Shown: positions 38,891 to 47,703, counted from the stretch's first letter. The stretch is DNA of 64,000 bases from Cyclobacteriaceae bacterium (GCA_016787755.1 JAEUUA010000018.1:186001-250000), one strand, 5' to 3'. Notes: generated by a model not told the origin, from the letters alone. Numbers and translations: made by a program.

Positions 38891-39804
38891 GGCCGAAAAG
38901 TTTTAATAATGATATCACCACCTTGGCGAAGAATTTCATGTGCCGCCAAATCTCCGGCACTGGGCGCTTGATCCAGGTTGAACGTTAACTCAACTTCACA
39001 TTTTTCTTTCGCATTGAGACTAAAAATATTACCCTTGAAAAATAACGTCCCATTTTTCACCATTGCGTATGCGGCAATAGGTACTGCACATCCACCATGT
39101 AATGCAGACAAAAAACTACGCTCGGCTGAAATACAAATATTGGTTTCCGCATGATTTATGGCAGAACAAATTTCTGCCATACGATGATCATCTTGACGGC
39201 ACACGATTCCTATTGCGCCTTGTGCCGGGGATGGAAGCATCCAATCCAACCTCACAAATGGGTGTGATGAAATCCCTAGTCTTTCCATAGCGGCCTCGGC
39301 AAAGATGGCACCCTGCCAATTGGATCGATTTAACTTTTCTAACCTCGTTTGAATATTGCCTCGCAAATTTTCAATGCTGTGATGAGGATAACGCGATAGC
39401 CATTGCATTTTTCTGCGCAAACTACTTGTGCCAATCCTGCAGTCCAGATGCAATTGCGCGGGGCCCCGGTCGGCACGTAACACCAAGCAATCGTAAGGGG
39501 AAGCTCGTTCCAAAACCGCGCTCAGTAAAAGGCCATTCGCTAATTTGGTTGGAATATCTTTAGTGGAATGAACAGCGATATCGATTCTATTTTGCAGCAA
39601 GGCTGCGTCAAGTGATTTTGTAAAAATCCCTTGAATGCCCATCTCATAAAGTGGCGTCACCAGGTCAACGTCTCCATCGGAAGTGATCTCAATGATTTCG
39701 CTTTCAACGCCCAAAGAATTTAATTTTTGCTGCACTGCAAGTGCTTGAAAGAGCGCCAGTGCACTTTCGCGCGTGCCAATACGAACTATTCTTGATGTAT
39801 TCAT
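38887..39804 (-). CDS. hemC: Hydroxymethylbilane synthase (porphobilinogen deaminase)
   Basis: A 305-residue enzyme that polymerises four porphobilinogens. IRIGTRESALALFQA-type start (IVRIGTRESALALFQA), the catalytic aspartate in AVHSTKDIPTK near 83, the basic loop IGTSSLRRKMQW near 125, and the dipyrromethane cofactor cysteine in LHGGCAVPIAAYA near 236 are intact. It overlaps hemA and hemD by 4 bp each. Confidence 0.95.
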   Translation of the reverse strand: MNTSRIVRIGTRESALALFQALAVQQKLNSLGVESEIIEITSDGDVDLVTPLYEMGIQGIFTKSLDAALLQNRIDIAVHSTKDIPTKLANGLLLSAVLERASPYDCLVLRADRGPAQLHLDCRIGTSSLRRKMQWLSRYPHHSIENLRGNIQTRLEKLNRSNWQGAIFAEAAMERLGISSHPFVRLDWMLPSPAQGAIGIVCRQDDHRMAEICSAINHAETNICISAERSFLSALHGGCAVPIAAYAMVKNGTLFFKGNIFSLNAKEKCEVELTFNLDQAPSAGDLAAHEILRQGGDIIIKTFRP

Positions 39805-40997
39805 TTTTCTGACTCAATGAGCTCGTTCACTGTTTGGATGACAGAACAACCTGTATAGCCGTCCAATTTAATTTTCTTCATTAATCCAGAGAACCCTTTT
39901 TCGATTTTGGATTCTTTGTTAGCTCTATGAAGCAGCATTCGACCCACTTTTGTTTTATAGTTCTGAACGACTTCTGTGTTCTTAAAAAGGATTTGCCAGG
40001 CCAAAAGCTCTGCAATGAACTCTTCTATAATCTGTATCGCATTAGGTATTTCAAAATTCCTAAGCTGAATCAGCTTGTTGTGGAAATCAGAAATTTCATC
40101 CACTGAAAAGTGGATGGTTGAAGGATCATTTTTAATCCGAGGATCGATAACCTGCGGAACGCTGAGGTCCAAAAATAGCTGACCTCTTCCTTTTTGGATA
40201 TGTTGAGGGGTAATAAGGTAGCAATCTGATTCCACTGTCGTAATGATCACATCAAAATCAGGCAGGTGGGTAATAAAACTCTCAAACGGGATAACAGAAA
40301 CATTTAACTCTTCGGCTAAACTCCAGGCCTTATCCAATGTTCGATTTGTTAATGTGAGATTTCCCTGAGGAAAGTACTCGATTAAATTACGAGCCATTGC
40401 CCGACCTATTGAACCGGTACCTACAATCAAAATCTTCTTATCCGGCTTTTCAACCTGCAGAGAAGTAATTAACTCAGCTGCAGCGTAACTCACGGAATAT
40501 TTTCCATTGCTTAGATTCGTTTTTCTTTTTATTTCTTTTGAAGCCTGTAGCGCATAATTTGAAATGCGATCCGTTATGGAACTTACCAATCCAGAGTCCC
40601 TTGCATTTTGTATAGCCTTCTTTACCTGACCCGATATTTCATAGTCACCTACAATCTGTGAATCCAAACCGGCTGTCACCCTAAAAAAATGCCGTGCGGC
40701 ATCTACTCCAGACTTGGAATAAAAATAGCTGCACCATTCATGGGCTGTTAGATTGAGCTCTTCTTGAACAAGTCGCTGCACAGTATCAACCGATGTACAA
40801 CCATAAAACTCTATCCGGTTGCAGGTAGAAAGGACAAGAAAATCTCTAAGACCCTTGCTATATACCCTTGCGTATATTTTTTCAATTGCTAGTTGAGTGA
40901 TTGCAAACCGGCTACGGATCTTTGCATCCGCTACCGTGTAGTTGGTGCCTACGACAGTCCAATAAGCAAGGTTGTTGAAAAAATATTTCTTGGGCAT
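39801..40997 (-). CDS. hemA: Glutamyl-tRNA reductase
   Basis: A 398-residue enzyme that reduces glutamyl-tRNA to glutamate-1-semialdehyde with NADPH, the first committed and usually regulated step. The catalytic cysteine is in LSTCNRIEFYG near residue 58; SQIVGDYEISGQVKKA near 112 and the Rossmann motif ILIVGTGSIGRAMARNL near 186 follow. It is the first gene of the nine-gene leftward heme operon. A hairpin could pair with its start codon (separate entry). Confidence 0.93.
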   Translation of the reverse strand: MPKKYFFNNLAYWTVVGTNYTVADAKIRSRFAITQLAIEKIYARVYSKGLRDFLVLSTCNRIEFYGCTSVDTVQRLVQEELNLTAHEWCSYFYSKSGVDAARHFFRVTAGLDSQIVGDYEISGQVKKAIQNARDSGLVSSITDRISNYALQASKEIKRKTNLSNGKYSVSYAAAELITSLQVEKPDKKILIVGTGSIGRAMARNLIEYFPQGNLTLTNRTLDKAWSLAEELNVSVIPFESFITHLPDFDVIITTVESDCYLITPQHIQKGRGQLFLDLSVPQVIDPRIKNDPSTIHFSVDEISDFHNKLIQLRNFEIPNAIQIIEEFIAELLAWQILFKNTEVVQNYKTKVGRMLLHRANKESKIEKGFSGLMKKIKLDGYTGCSVIQTVNELIESEK

Positions 40998-41026
40998 TTA
41001 ATAAATAACTGGCAGCAAGATGCCCA
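40991..41026 (-). promoter_or_regulatory. Possible start-codon-sequestering hairpin in the hemA leader
   Basis: On the mRNA, UGGGCAU (41026-41020) is perfectly complementary to AUGCCCA (40997-40991), which contains the hemA AUG. The loop is 22 nt. Formation of this 7-bp stem would block initiation. It might be regulatory or accidental. Confidence 0.35.
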
Positions 41027-41555
41027 CAGTACCTGAATATAAATACCTCAGTAAGAAATAGGAATACCAGAAATTGGATTAAAAATAACAGAGTATTAAA
41101 AAAATACCCATATAAGTCGTTATTGCTAATGGTCTTTGAATCTGTACAGACAGTGTATTACTGAATGGTTCACCAGTGATAACCCAGTTATAGTAGATAG
41201 AAAGGATATATTGAAGCTTGGATGTTCCCCCACAAGCGGAGATATATTTCTTCTGTCAAGATAATTACTTATTTTCATGTACGATCACTGAGTCAAAAAC
41301 GCACAATCCAATTCCCTCTTTGACAAAGGATGAAGTTTCTAATGTAAATACAAACATGTTCATTATTTTCTGCTAGGAGGCGAGCTACTTCTGATTTAGT
41401 TGGTAATGCAACCTTACCGTGATCTGATATAAAATGAAAATGTTCCAGGGGACTATAGATTATTTCTGACCCTTTGAACACTAAGTCTTACCATCAAAGC
41501 AAATTACAAATTGGAATGTCGTGATTCAATTTTCTATTTACGCATCTGAAGAAGC
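40998..41555. other. 558-bp interval upstream of hemA without a clear gene
   Basis: This must contain the heme-operon promoter, but no clear TAnnTTTG box was found. A 62-codon minus-strand frame (41293-41481) has no recognisable domain. From about 41517 the sequence becomes similar to the region 3' of the radC-like gene at 9861, marking the start of accessory DNA. An AraC-type regulator that often precedes hemA in Bacteroidota is absent. Confidence 0.5.
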
Positions 41556-41666
41556 TTAAACAAGCCCTTCATCAGCAAAAGAATAATATCCTTCTGTGGT
41601 AACGATGACGTGATCGAGTAACTGGATTTCTAAAAACCTCCCTCCTTCTTTCAACTTCCTTGTTAA
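41556..41666 (-). pseudogene. C-terminal fragment of a second radC-like gene
   Basis: These 111 bp encode the last 36 residues of the RadC/JAB protein at 9894 plus its stop codon, at about 95 percent nucleotide identity. The match breaks sharply after gttaa at 41666-41667 and includes about 40 bp of shared 3' flank. Only the end of the JAB domain remains, without the metal site, so it is non-functional. Confidence 0.85.
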
Positions 41667-41673
41667 TTTGTAA

Positions 41674-41976
41674 GCTTTCTTCTTTTGCAGTCTCAGAAAG
41701 CCAAAAAGAGATTGGTATGATCTGGAGTGGTATGTTAAAAATAAAATACCGTTAGATCTGGATCATTTTAAGTCACGTGCCCTAGCCAGTGAAGACTTAA
41801 AGGATGATGTACTCACAGAAAAAGAATTCCGTCAATTACTTGATTCCAAAATCAGTGCAGTTGACATCGGAAAAGTAAAAGCAGATGTTATTCGTTTTAT
41901 TCCAGATGGCAATAGGCTTGCTATTTGGTCAACTAAGTATTTTCATGATTTAGTAAAGCACCTAATTGTGCAGTGA
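41674..41976 (+). pseudogene. C-terminal fragment of an AbiEii/AbiGii-family nucleotidyltransferase toxin
   Basis: A 100-codon plus-strand frame with no start codon: a stop lies directly before it at 41671-41673. It contains KRDWYDLEWYVKNKIPLDLD, then LLDSKISAVDIGKVKADVIR and LAIWSTKYFHDL, the C-terminal hallmark blocks of the AbiEii toxin (type IV toxin-antitoxin, PF08843). The N-terminal nucleotidyltransferase half is absent. It begins within 8 bp of the end of the radC fragment, so two unrelated genes were cut and joined. It differs in sub-family from the AbiEii-like gene at 63262. Confidence 0.75.
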
Positions 41977-42020
41977 TTAAAGAAAGTTAAGGAGTAAAAT
42001 ATTCTCCACCATTTCTTAAA

Positions 42021-42167
42021 GACAAGCCGCCTGTTGAGGCTGTTGTAAAAACGTGTCAAGGGTGGAGATTCCTTCAAGGCAAAATTAAGAAACAATCGAC
42101 ACGTGCCATGCCCTTTACAGGTTTTTGTAACAGGCCTACCTTTGGCTTGCCAATGAAATGGTCTTCC
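42021..42167 (+). repeat. Dispersed ~147-bp imperfect palindromic repeat, copy 3
   Basis: CAAGCC at 42023-42028 and GGCTTG at 42144-42149 bound a better-preserved palindrome than in copies 1 and 2. aggctgttgtaaaaacgtgt (42036 on) pairs with its near-inverse before 42140. The inner arms look like insertion-sequence terminal repeats of the GGCTGTTGnAAAA kind. It lies 45 bp after the abiEii fragment, with the same 23-bp lead-in as copy 1. Confidence 0.8.
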
Positions 42168-42527
42168 CTTACTAAATTTTACGATGTCATTTGAATCCCA
42201 ATATTTTATTTCTCATAACCTCGCGTTAACAGATGATTTGATTTTTAGTGTTAATGAATATATGCACATTAATCTAGTACTAAGCTCGTGAGGAGTGCTA
42301 TTTCCAGGAAAAGTAACGATTCACAAGTCGGGAGAACTCAAACGAATTTAAATTGAATGGCTAATTAATCATGACCTAATAAAATAAATTGAGTATTTCT
42401 ACTGAAAGAGGAATTCCTTATGATTGATAATATGAACCTGATGTTCAACAGGTTATTTTTGTCAGCATACACCGATATTTGATGGCGATGCCCATCAAAG
42501 ATCTAATTACTCTAACATTAAAAATAT
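42168..42527. other. 360-bp interval after repeat copy 3
   Basis: AT-rich and without a gene. The stretch 42205-42260 (tttctcataacctc, ttagtgtt) resembles both the sequence after repeat copy 2 (14836-14890) and the leader of the orphan gene at 49440 (49217-49240). This hints at an extended repeated unit whose coding part is missing here. Confidence 0.4.
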
Positions 42528-42971
42528 TTAATCCTTTTTAACAGTAGGCCACTGCTTATCGGCTTTCTTAATTAGGTTTGGCTGATCCTTATTCCATTCC
42601 TTGTTTACTTGTTGGTTGTAGTTGAAATAGAGTTTATTATCAACAATAGTCCACGTGTTCGTCTCAGTTGGTGCTTTGTGTCCATCTGCCATGCCATACG
42701 CGCAATATCCCCCATATTGAGGTGCATACTTTTCAGGATTGGTTATGAATAAGTCTTTATTCTTCTTACTTGCAAAGTGCCATGTGGCATTTTTCCATTT
42801 GTACGTAAACGCCTTTGTGCCTTCAACCGCTTTGCTCTCTACAAAGAATGCAACTGGGTCGTACCCTTTTATTGCCCCTTCCTCATTAGAAAAAACCTCA
42901 CTTTGCTGAGCGAGTAAGCAAAGCGGTAGAAATAATACAAAGATATTTGTTAGCGTGATAATTTTTTTCAT
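42528..42971 (-). CDS. Exported YHS-domain protein
   Basis: A 147-residue secreted protein with signal peptide ending LLAQQ. The YHS domain contains GYDPVAFFVE, WHFASKKNKDLFITNPEKYAPQYGGYCAYGMADG split over residues ~36-95, and the family motif YGGYCAYGMA with one cysteine. YHS domains bind metal (copper or iron) or stabilise metal-handling proteins. Probably periplasmic. It is the second gene of a leftward pair with the DUF547 gene 134 bp upstream. Confidence 0.85.
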   Translation of the reverse strand: MKKIITLTNIFVLFLPLCLLAQQSEVFSNEEGAIKGYDPVAFFVESKAVEGTKAFTYKWKNATWHFASKKNKDLFITNPEKYAPQYGGYCAYGMADGHKAPTETNTWTIVDNKLYFNYNQQVNKEWNKDQPNLIKKADKQWPTVKKD

Positions 42972-43105
42972 AGTCTTTGAGGTCTTTTGCTTATTTTATC
43001 TTCAATCCAATTCTATTAATTGTTTCCTTGAGTCGTTGCATGACATATGTTCTTCAAATTAAAAATATGAGGGATCGAAGTTCAATTACGATTAAAATGG
43101 TCTGG

Positions 43106-43822
43106 TCATTTTTCATTGAGTGACCAATCATATTCGTAGAATTCAATTTTATAGGAATTTGGAATTTTCTCATTTCGATATTGATTGATCCAACCGAGTT
43201 CAATATTTCCGTTTGATTTGAAATCAGAAGAATACCAATCAAATATTTTCGAAAGTCCTACTATTCCTTTGGAAGGATTAATCCTTAACCAATTAGAATC
43301 ATTTACAGCCAATTTGGTGCGTTCTGTAAGTTGTTGCTCAATTGTATCGGGTGTATAAGCGAAATTTGCTAAGGGGGGGCAGCTTTTTGCCGCGCACACC
43401 AATACAAAGTGAAAGCGACTGTCTAAGTAAGTGCGCAATAGTTTTTCAGTTTCTAATTTATTGAGCGTCAACTCTTCTCCTGCCACTCGGTAAGTTGCTT
43501 TATCGAAAAATCCTGATACATCCAAAGGGGATTTAATTGGGTAGTTTTTAATGACTGCATATATTACAATTAGATTGTATGCATTTACATAAAAAGCTTT
43601 TTTGGATAGAACACTAGCTTCCTCTAAATTCATCGTGCCAACCAACTTGACGAGATTCTCTATATCGCTGCTGGCCTTTTTTATACCGATGTAGTCAACC
43701 CTACTATTGGAGACATATCTCTTGAAAAAAACATCCGTTACCTTGAAAAAGGATTCCAGCTCAGTGCAGTATGCCATTGAGGAAAAACCAATAAAAGCTA
43801 CTACTAAGGATAATTTTTTCAT
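43106..43822 (-). CDS. Exported DUF547 protein
   Basis: A 238-residue protein with a signal peptide (cleavage after ~19, SSMAYC). DUF547 hallmarks are KKAFYVNAYNLIVIYAVI near residue 90, the cysteine in FVLVCAAKSCPPLANFAYTP near 140 split by two small residues, and ILSKIFDWYSSDF-like GLSKIFDWYSSDF near 196. The conserved AKSCPP cysteine suggests a thiol- or papain-like function, not proven. It is transcribed away from the response-regulator gene at 43991. Confidence 0.85.
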   Translation of the reverse strand: MKKLSLVVAFIGFSSMAYCTELESFFKVTDVFFKRYVSNSRVDYIGIKKASSDIENLVKLVGTMNLEEASVLSKKAFYVNAYNLIVIYAVIKNYPIKSPLDVSGFFDKATYRVAGEELTLNKLETEKLLRTYLDSRFHFVLVCAAKSCPPLANFAYTPDTIEQQLTERTKLAVNDSNWLRINPSKGIVGLSKIFDWYSSDFKSNGNIELGWINQYRNEKIPNSYKIEFYEYDWSLNEK

Positions 43823-43990
43823 TGTATCATGCTTTTTGTGGAAGCAAGCTGTGAAAAAATTTGATTCATGCGCCTGTTAATCTGATGCTATGTCTTTAAC
43901 CTGACACAAGCTTTGAATTTTAATATCCTATTTCCAAGTCTGTGATTTCTTTGTGATACTTTTCATTCAATTTAGTGACTACTTCAAGAT

Positions 43991-44713
43991 ATGAATAAGG
44001 TTTTGCTGATAGAAGATGATGCTGATATTGTGCAGTTGCTGCTTATTCACTTACGTGATTTGGGTTGCGAAGTAGAGGTGGAGCATAATGGCAAGCTGGG
44101 TTTTCAAAACGCAAAAATTAATGCGTATGATTTAATTGTGCTGGACATTATGCTGCCCGCAATGGACGGTATCGAAATATGCGGCCGCTTGCGGGCATCC
44201 GATATTTATACACCTATTCTTATGCTTACCGCTAAATCAGAAGAGATCGATAAGGTGATAGGGTTAGAGAGTGGAGCTGACGACTATTTGACAAAGCCTT
44301 TCAGTATTCGTGAGTTCATTGCCCGCGTAAAAGTTATCCTGAGGCGGGCTAAGATCTCACTAGAGCATATAGGTCAGGAGGGTGTTTTTGAATGCAATGG
44401 ACTTACTATTGATCGAATTAAACGTAAAGTGATGTTGAACGACCAGCGGCTGGAATTAACCCCCAAAGAATTCGCACTTCTGCTCTTGTTGGCATCAAGT
44501 CCTGGGCGAAGTTATAGTCGTGAAGAGTTATTGGATTTGATTTGGGGATATGAATTTTCAGGATATGAGCACACCGTAAACTCACACGTAAATAGGCTCC
44601 GTGATAAGATTGAGCCAGATGTAAACAAGCCGGTTTTTATTCTTACTACCTGGGGAACAGGGTATCGCTTTAATGATGAATTAACAATTAACAAGAAGCA
44701 TCATGGAAACTGA
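43991..44713 (+). CDS. OmpR/PhoB-type response regulator
   Basis: A 240-residue regulator. The receiver domain carries acidic residues IEDDAD (7-12), phospho-acceptor Asp52 in VLDIMLPAMDG, and Lys in LTKPFS near 103. The C-terminal winged-helix begins near 135 with ELTPKEFALLLLLASSPG and recognition helix YEHTVNSHVNRLRDKIE. It overlaps the sensor kinase by 11 bp, so the pair is coupled. Likely targets are the divergent DUF547/YHS genes and the DM13 lipoprotein downstream. Confidence 0.93.
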   Translation: MNKVLLIEDDADIVQLLLIHLRDLGCEVEVEHNGKLGFQNAKINAYDLIVLDIMLPAMDGIEICGRLRASDIYTPILMLTAKSEEIDKVIGLESGADDYLTKPFSIREFIARVKVILRRAKISLEHIGQEGVFECNGLTIDRIKRKVMLNDQRLELTPKEFALLLLLASSPGRSYSREELLDLIWGYEFSGYEHTVNSHVNRLRDKIEPDVNKPVFILTTWGTGYRFNDELTINKKHHGN

Positions 44714-46187
44714 ATCGAAATCTTATCCGTGGTACACGAGTTTGTATTTACGCATTGCTGCTTTCTTTTTTGTTACACTTTTTTTGTTAGGCGTAGCTTA
44801 TCTGATCATTGATGTTATCACTGCCAGGCGATATTATGATGAAACAACTCAGAGGGTTAACGCCCCTGTTGCAGCACACATGTTGCTTGAGGTAAACCCA
44901 TTTGTCGATGGGAAGGTGCAGGATGATGCCATCGGAAAAATTATGCATTCGATGATGGCGGTAAACCCGGGATTAGAAGTTTACCTTCTTGATCCAAATG
45001 GAAAAATATTATCATTTGTAGTCTTAAAAGAGAAGGTTAAACTGGAACAAGTTTCTCTTGAACCCATAAAGGAATTTTTAAGAACCGAAGGCCAGCACTT
45101 GGTGTATGGTGATGATCCGAAAAATCCTGGTGTTCAAAAGACCTTTTCGGCCAGCGCTTCTTTCGATGATCAGAACAGGTTACAAGGTTACGTCTATATG
45201 GTGCTAGCAAGTGAAAAAGTAGACACTATTGCAGAAACGATCCGAGAAAGCTATTTATTGAAAATGGGTATTGGCTATTTTCTGCTAACTCTTATAATAG
45301 CCTTCCTATTAGGGTTGTTTGTTTTTTGGAAGCTCATGAAAGGTCTTCGAGAAGCTATGTCTGTGATAACTCGTTTTGAGGCTGGGGATATGCAAGCCCG
45401 CATCCCCCGTCAATCAACAAAAGAATTAAGTATTGTTGGAGATACTTTCAATACGATGGCTGGCACCTTGCTTCGAAATGTGGAAGATCTAAAGCAAGTT
45501 GATACGCTCAGGCGCGAACTGATTGCCAACGTTTCGCATGATATTCGAACTCCTATTGCTGTTATTCAGGGATACATTGAAACACTTATCATTAAAGAGA
45601 ATTCCCTCGATGGAGAAAAAAAGGAGGAGTATATGAAACTAATTCTTAAAAGTACGGATCGGCTTAAACGTCTGGTTGCTGATTTATTTGAACTTTCAAA
45701 GCTGGAAGCACGGCAAGTTCAACCTAAACGTGAGGTCTTTATTATGGCTATACTTTTGTTGGAGGTTGCTCAAAAATACGCGCTGTTGGCTCATGCCAAA
45801 AATATTGAAATAGAAAGTAAGATTGGTTCACCGCTTCCGATGGTCTATGCAGATATGGCCATGATTGAAAGAGTCCTTCAGAATTTGATGGACAACGCAT
45901 TAAAATTTACGCCTCATCAAGGTAAAATTACGATCTATCTAACGGAAGTAAATGATCAGATTGAGATAAAAATAGAAAACTCAGGAGAAGGAATCCCTCA
46001 AGAAAGTGTATCAAAAATATTTGACCGATATTATAAAATTCCAAATGAGACTCCGGCAGAAAGCACGGGACTGGGCTTAGCCATCGTAAAAAATATTTTG
46101 CAGATCCATCAAACCGACATTCACGTAATGAGTAAACGTTTCGGGTTAACAGCATTTTCGTTTCGTTTGCCGATGCATACTGCATAG
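44703..46187 (+). CDS. Membrane sensor histidine kinase
   Basis: A 494-residue kinase with transmembrane helices at about 12-38 and 193-212, a periplasmic sensor of about 150 residues between them, and HAMP at about 215-265. The H-box is LIANVSHDIRTPIAVIQG near 277, the N-box MDNALKFTPHQ near 396, the G-boxes GEGIPQESVSKIFDRYYK and STGLGLAIVKNIL. It is a complete EnvZ/PhoR-type kinase and partner of the preceding regulator. The signal is unknown. Confidence 0.92.
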   Translation: METESKSYPWYTSLYLRIAAFFFVTLFLLGVAYLIIDVITARRYYDETTQRVNAPVAAHMLLEVNPFVDGKVQDDAIGKIMHSMMAVNPGLEVYLLDPNGKILSFVVLKEKVKLEQVSLEPIKEFLRTEGQHLVYGDDPKNPGVQKTFSASASFDDQNRLQGYVYMVLASEKVDTIAETIRESYLLKMGIGYFLLTLIIAFLLGLFVFWKLMKGLREAMSVITRFEAGDMQARIPRQSTKELSIVGDTFNTMAGTLLRNVEDLKQVDTLRRELIANVSHDIRTPIAVIQGYIETLIIKENSLDGEKKEEYMKLILKSTDRLKRLVADLFELSKLEARQVQPKREVFIMAILLLEVAQKYALLAHAKNIEIESKIGSPLPMVYADMAMIERVLQNLMDNALKFTPHQGKITIYLTEVNDQIEIKIENSGEGIPQESVSKIFDRYYKIPNETPAESTGLGLAIVKNILQIHQTDIHVMSKRFGLTAFSFRLPMHTA

Positions 46188-46265
46188 TTACCTAAATAGC
46201 ATACATACGTGAGACTTTCGTGATAGTTGATTCTCATTTTTACTTCACACCAAAATCAACGCGTT

Positions 46266-46712
46266 ATGAAAAAATTATTTTATGTATTTGCAGTATTAGC
46301 AATCGGTATCTCATCATGCAGTGAAGATGCACAAACGATCACCATTGATTCTTCAAAACCAGACGGAACTTTTACTGCTGCCAAGGCAGGAACTTTTGTT
46401 GCTCAAAGCTCAACATCTACTGCCGGTATGGCGCAACTTGGCACCGATTCAAAAGGAGTTCAGTTTTTACGTTTTAGCGACAGTTATACTACAGAATTTG
46501 GAACAGGCACAGTCAGTGTTTATTTATCTACATCGATGACATTCAAAGCTGATCCTGGATCTGGTAATCCGGATCTTAAATTAGTTGGACCCTCTTTAAA
46601 GGCAGGCGAAACATTCTTTAAGTTAGATCCCGCTGCTGCTTCTAAATTTACTCACGTTATTTTATGGTGCGGCACTGCAAGCATTCCGTTTGGGTATGCA
46701 CCTTTAAATTAA
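46266..46712 (+). CDS. DM13-domain lipoprotein
   Basis: A 148-residue lipoprotein with lipobox GISSC (Cys18). The DM13 pattern is visible: a glycine-rich start GTFTAAKAGTFVAQSS, FLRFSDSYTTEFGTGTVSVYLS in the middle, and the closing VILWCGTASIPFGYAPLN with the single conserved cysteine. DM13 domains are proposed to take part in electron transfer or redox steps in the periplasm. The ATG at 46266 is chosen because it opens the lipoprotein signal; an upstream ATG at 46227 would add 13 residues in front of it. Confidence 0.85.
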   Translation: MKKLFYVFAVLAIGISSCSEDAQTITIDSSKPDGTFTAAKAGTFVAQSSTSTAGMAQLGTDSKGVQFLRFSDSYTTEFGTGTVSVYLSTSMTFKADPGSGNPDLKLVGPSLKAGETFFKLDPAAASKFTHVILWCGTASIPFGYAPLN

Positions 46713-46735
46713 TTAATAGGATAGTGAAGTTGATT

Positions 46736-46764
46736 AGAGCCCTGCTTTAGAAGCAGGGCTCTTT
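46736..46764 (+). terminator. Rho-independent terminator after the DM13 gene
   Basis: A perfect 12-bp stem AGAGCCCTGCTT (46736-46747) with AAGCAGGGCTCT (46751-46762) closes a 3-nt loop and is followed by TTATTTAA. It separates the regulator-kinase-DM13 unit from the outer-membrane protein gene. Confidence 0.85.
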
Positions 46765-46780
46765 ATTTAACCCAAAAAAA

Positions 46781-47632
46781 ATGAAATCTATAACACTTGT
46801 TTTGCTTTGCTTGTCCCTATCAACGTTAACTGTTGCGCAAAGCGGTTGGACGCGAAAGAAGAATACCTATTTTATTAAGACTGCAGTGAACCTATTCAGC
46901 TCAGATAATTATTTTACTCCTGGCGGTGAAAAATTGAAGACGAATAGGTTTCGGCAACAAGCTTTAGCCTTATATGCCGAATATGGAATTACAAATCGGC
47001 TTACTACTATTGTTCATTTTCCCATATTGAAACTGAATAGTTTTGAAAACACCAATACCGTGGCAGGTATTGGTGATCTCAAAGTCGAGGTAAAGTATGC
47101 CTTATTCAAAAAAAATATTCCTATTACTCTTTCGGTTGCTCCTGAGTTTCCGACAGGCTCAAAAAATAATTATGCTCAAAGTAAGGAAAACAATTTTGAT
47201 CAAATCAACGTGCCTACAGGTGATGGTGAGTTTAATGTTTGGACAACTCTTGCTGGCTCGGCTTCATTTTATCCCGTTCCGGCCTACCTATCTTTGTCTA
47301 CTCAATATAATTATAGAACAAAATATAAAGCCTTCTCATTTCGGGATCAAGTCAAATTTAATTTAGAATTTGGGTATAAACTATTTGATAAAGTCTGGTT
47401 TAATGGAACATTAAGTGCGCAAACTTCAGTAGGCGAACCAGCTGGAGCTACCGATTTTATCCGAGGTGAGGGAACAGAGTTTACAGCATTTGGAGTTGGG
47501 GCTGCTTATGAATTTATTAAGGGTTGGAGTTTTTCAGCACAAACATGGGGGTATTCAGATTTAATATTCGATCGAAAGAATTTATATAGTGCACCCACTT
47601 TTTCCATCGGGGTATTTTATGAAATCAAATAG
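46781..47632 (+). CDS. Outer-membrane beta-barrel protein, unknown transport function
   Basis: A 283-residue protein with signal peptide (cleavage near 19, TVAQS) followed by alternating amphipathic strands and a C-terminal aromatic end FSIGVFYEIK. This resembles the transporter/MetA-pathway-of-phenol group of outer-membrane channels, e.g. GIGDLKVEVKYALFK and FNVWTTLAGSASFY. No plug or active-site motif. It starts 17 bp past the terminator of the DM13 gene, so it may be expressed by read-through. Confidence 0.65.
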   Translation: MKSITLVLLCLSLSTLTVAQSGWTRKKNTYFIKTAVNLFSSDNYFTPGGEKLKTNRFRQQALALYAEYGITNRLTTIVHFPILKLNSFENTNTVAGIGDLKVEVKYALFKKNIPITLSVAPEFPTGSKNNYAQSKENNFDQINVPTGDGEFNVWTTLAGSASFYPVPAYLSLSTQYNYRTKYKAFSFRDQVKFNLEFGYKLFDKVWFNGTLSAQTSVGEPAGATDFIRGEGTEFTAFGVGAAYEFIKGWSFSAQTWGYSDLIFDRKNLYSAPTFSIGVFYEIK

Positions 47633-47703
47633 AAATTAAAAGAGACATCTTAATTTATTTGTTCTCAATAAAAAAACAGGCTACACCTCTACCGTTTTTT
47701 ATT

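Noticed and set aside
41293..41481. 62-codon minus-strand frame upstream of hemA
   Set aside because: No recognisable family and no supporting context; possible relic but not supportable as a gene.
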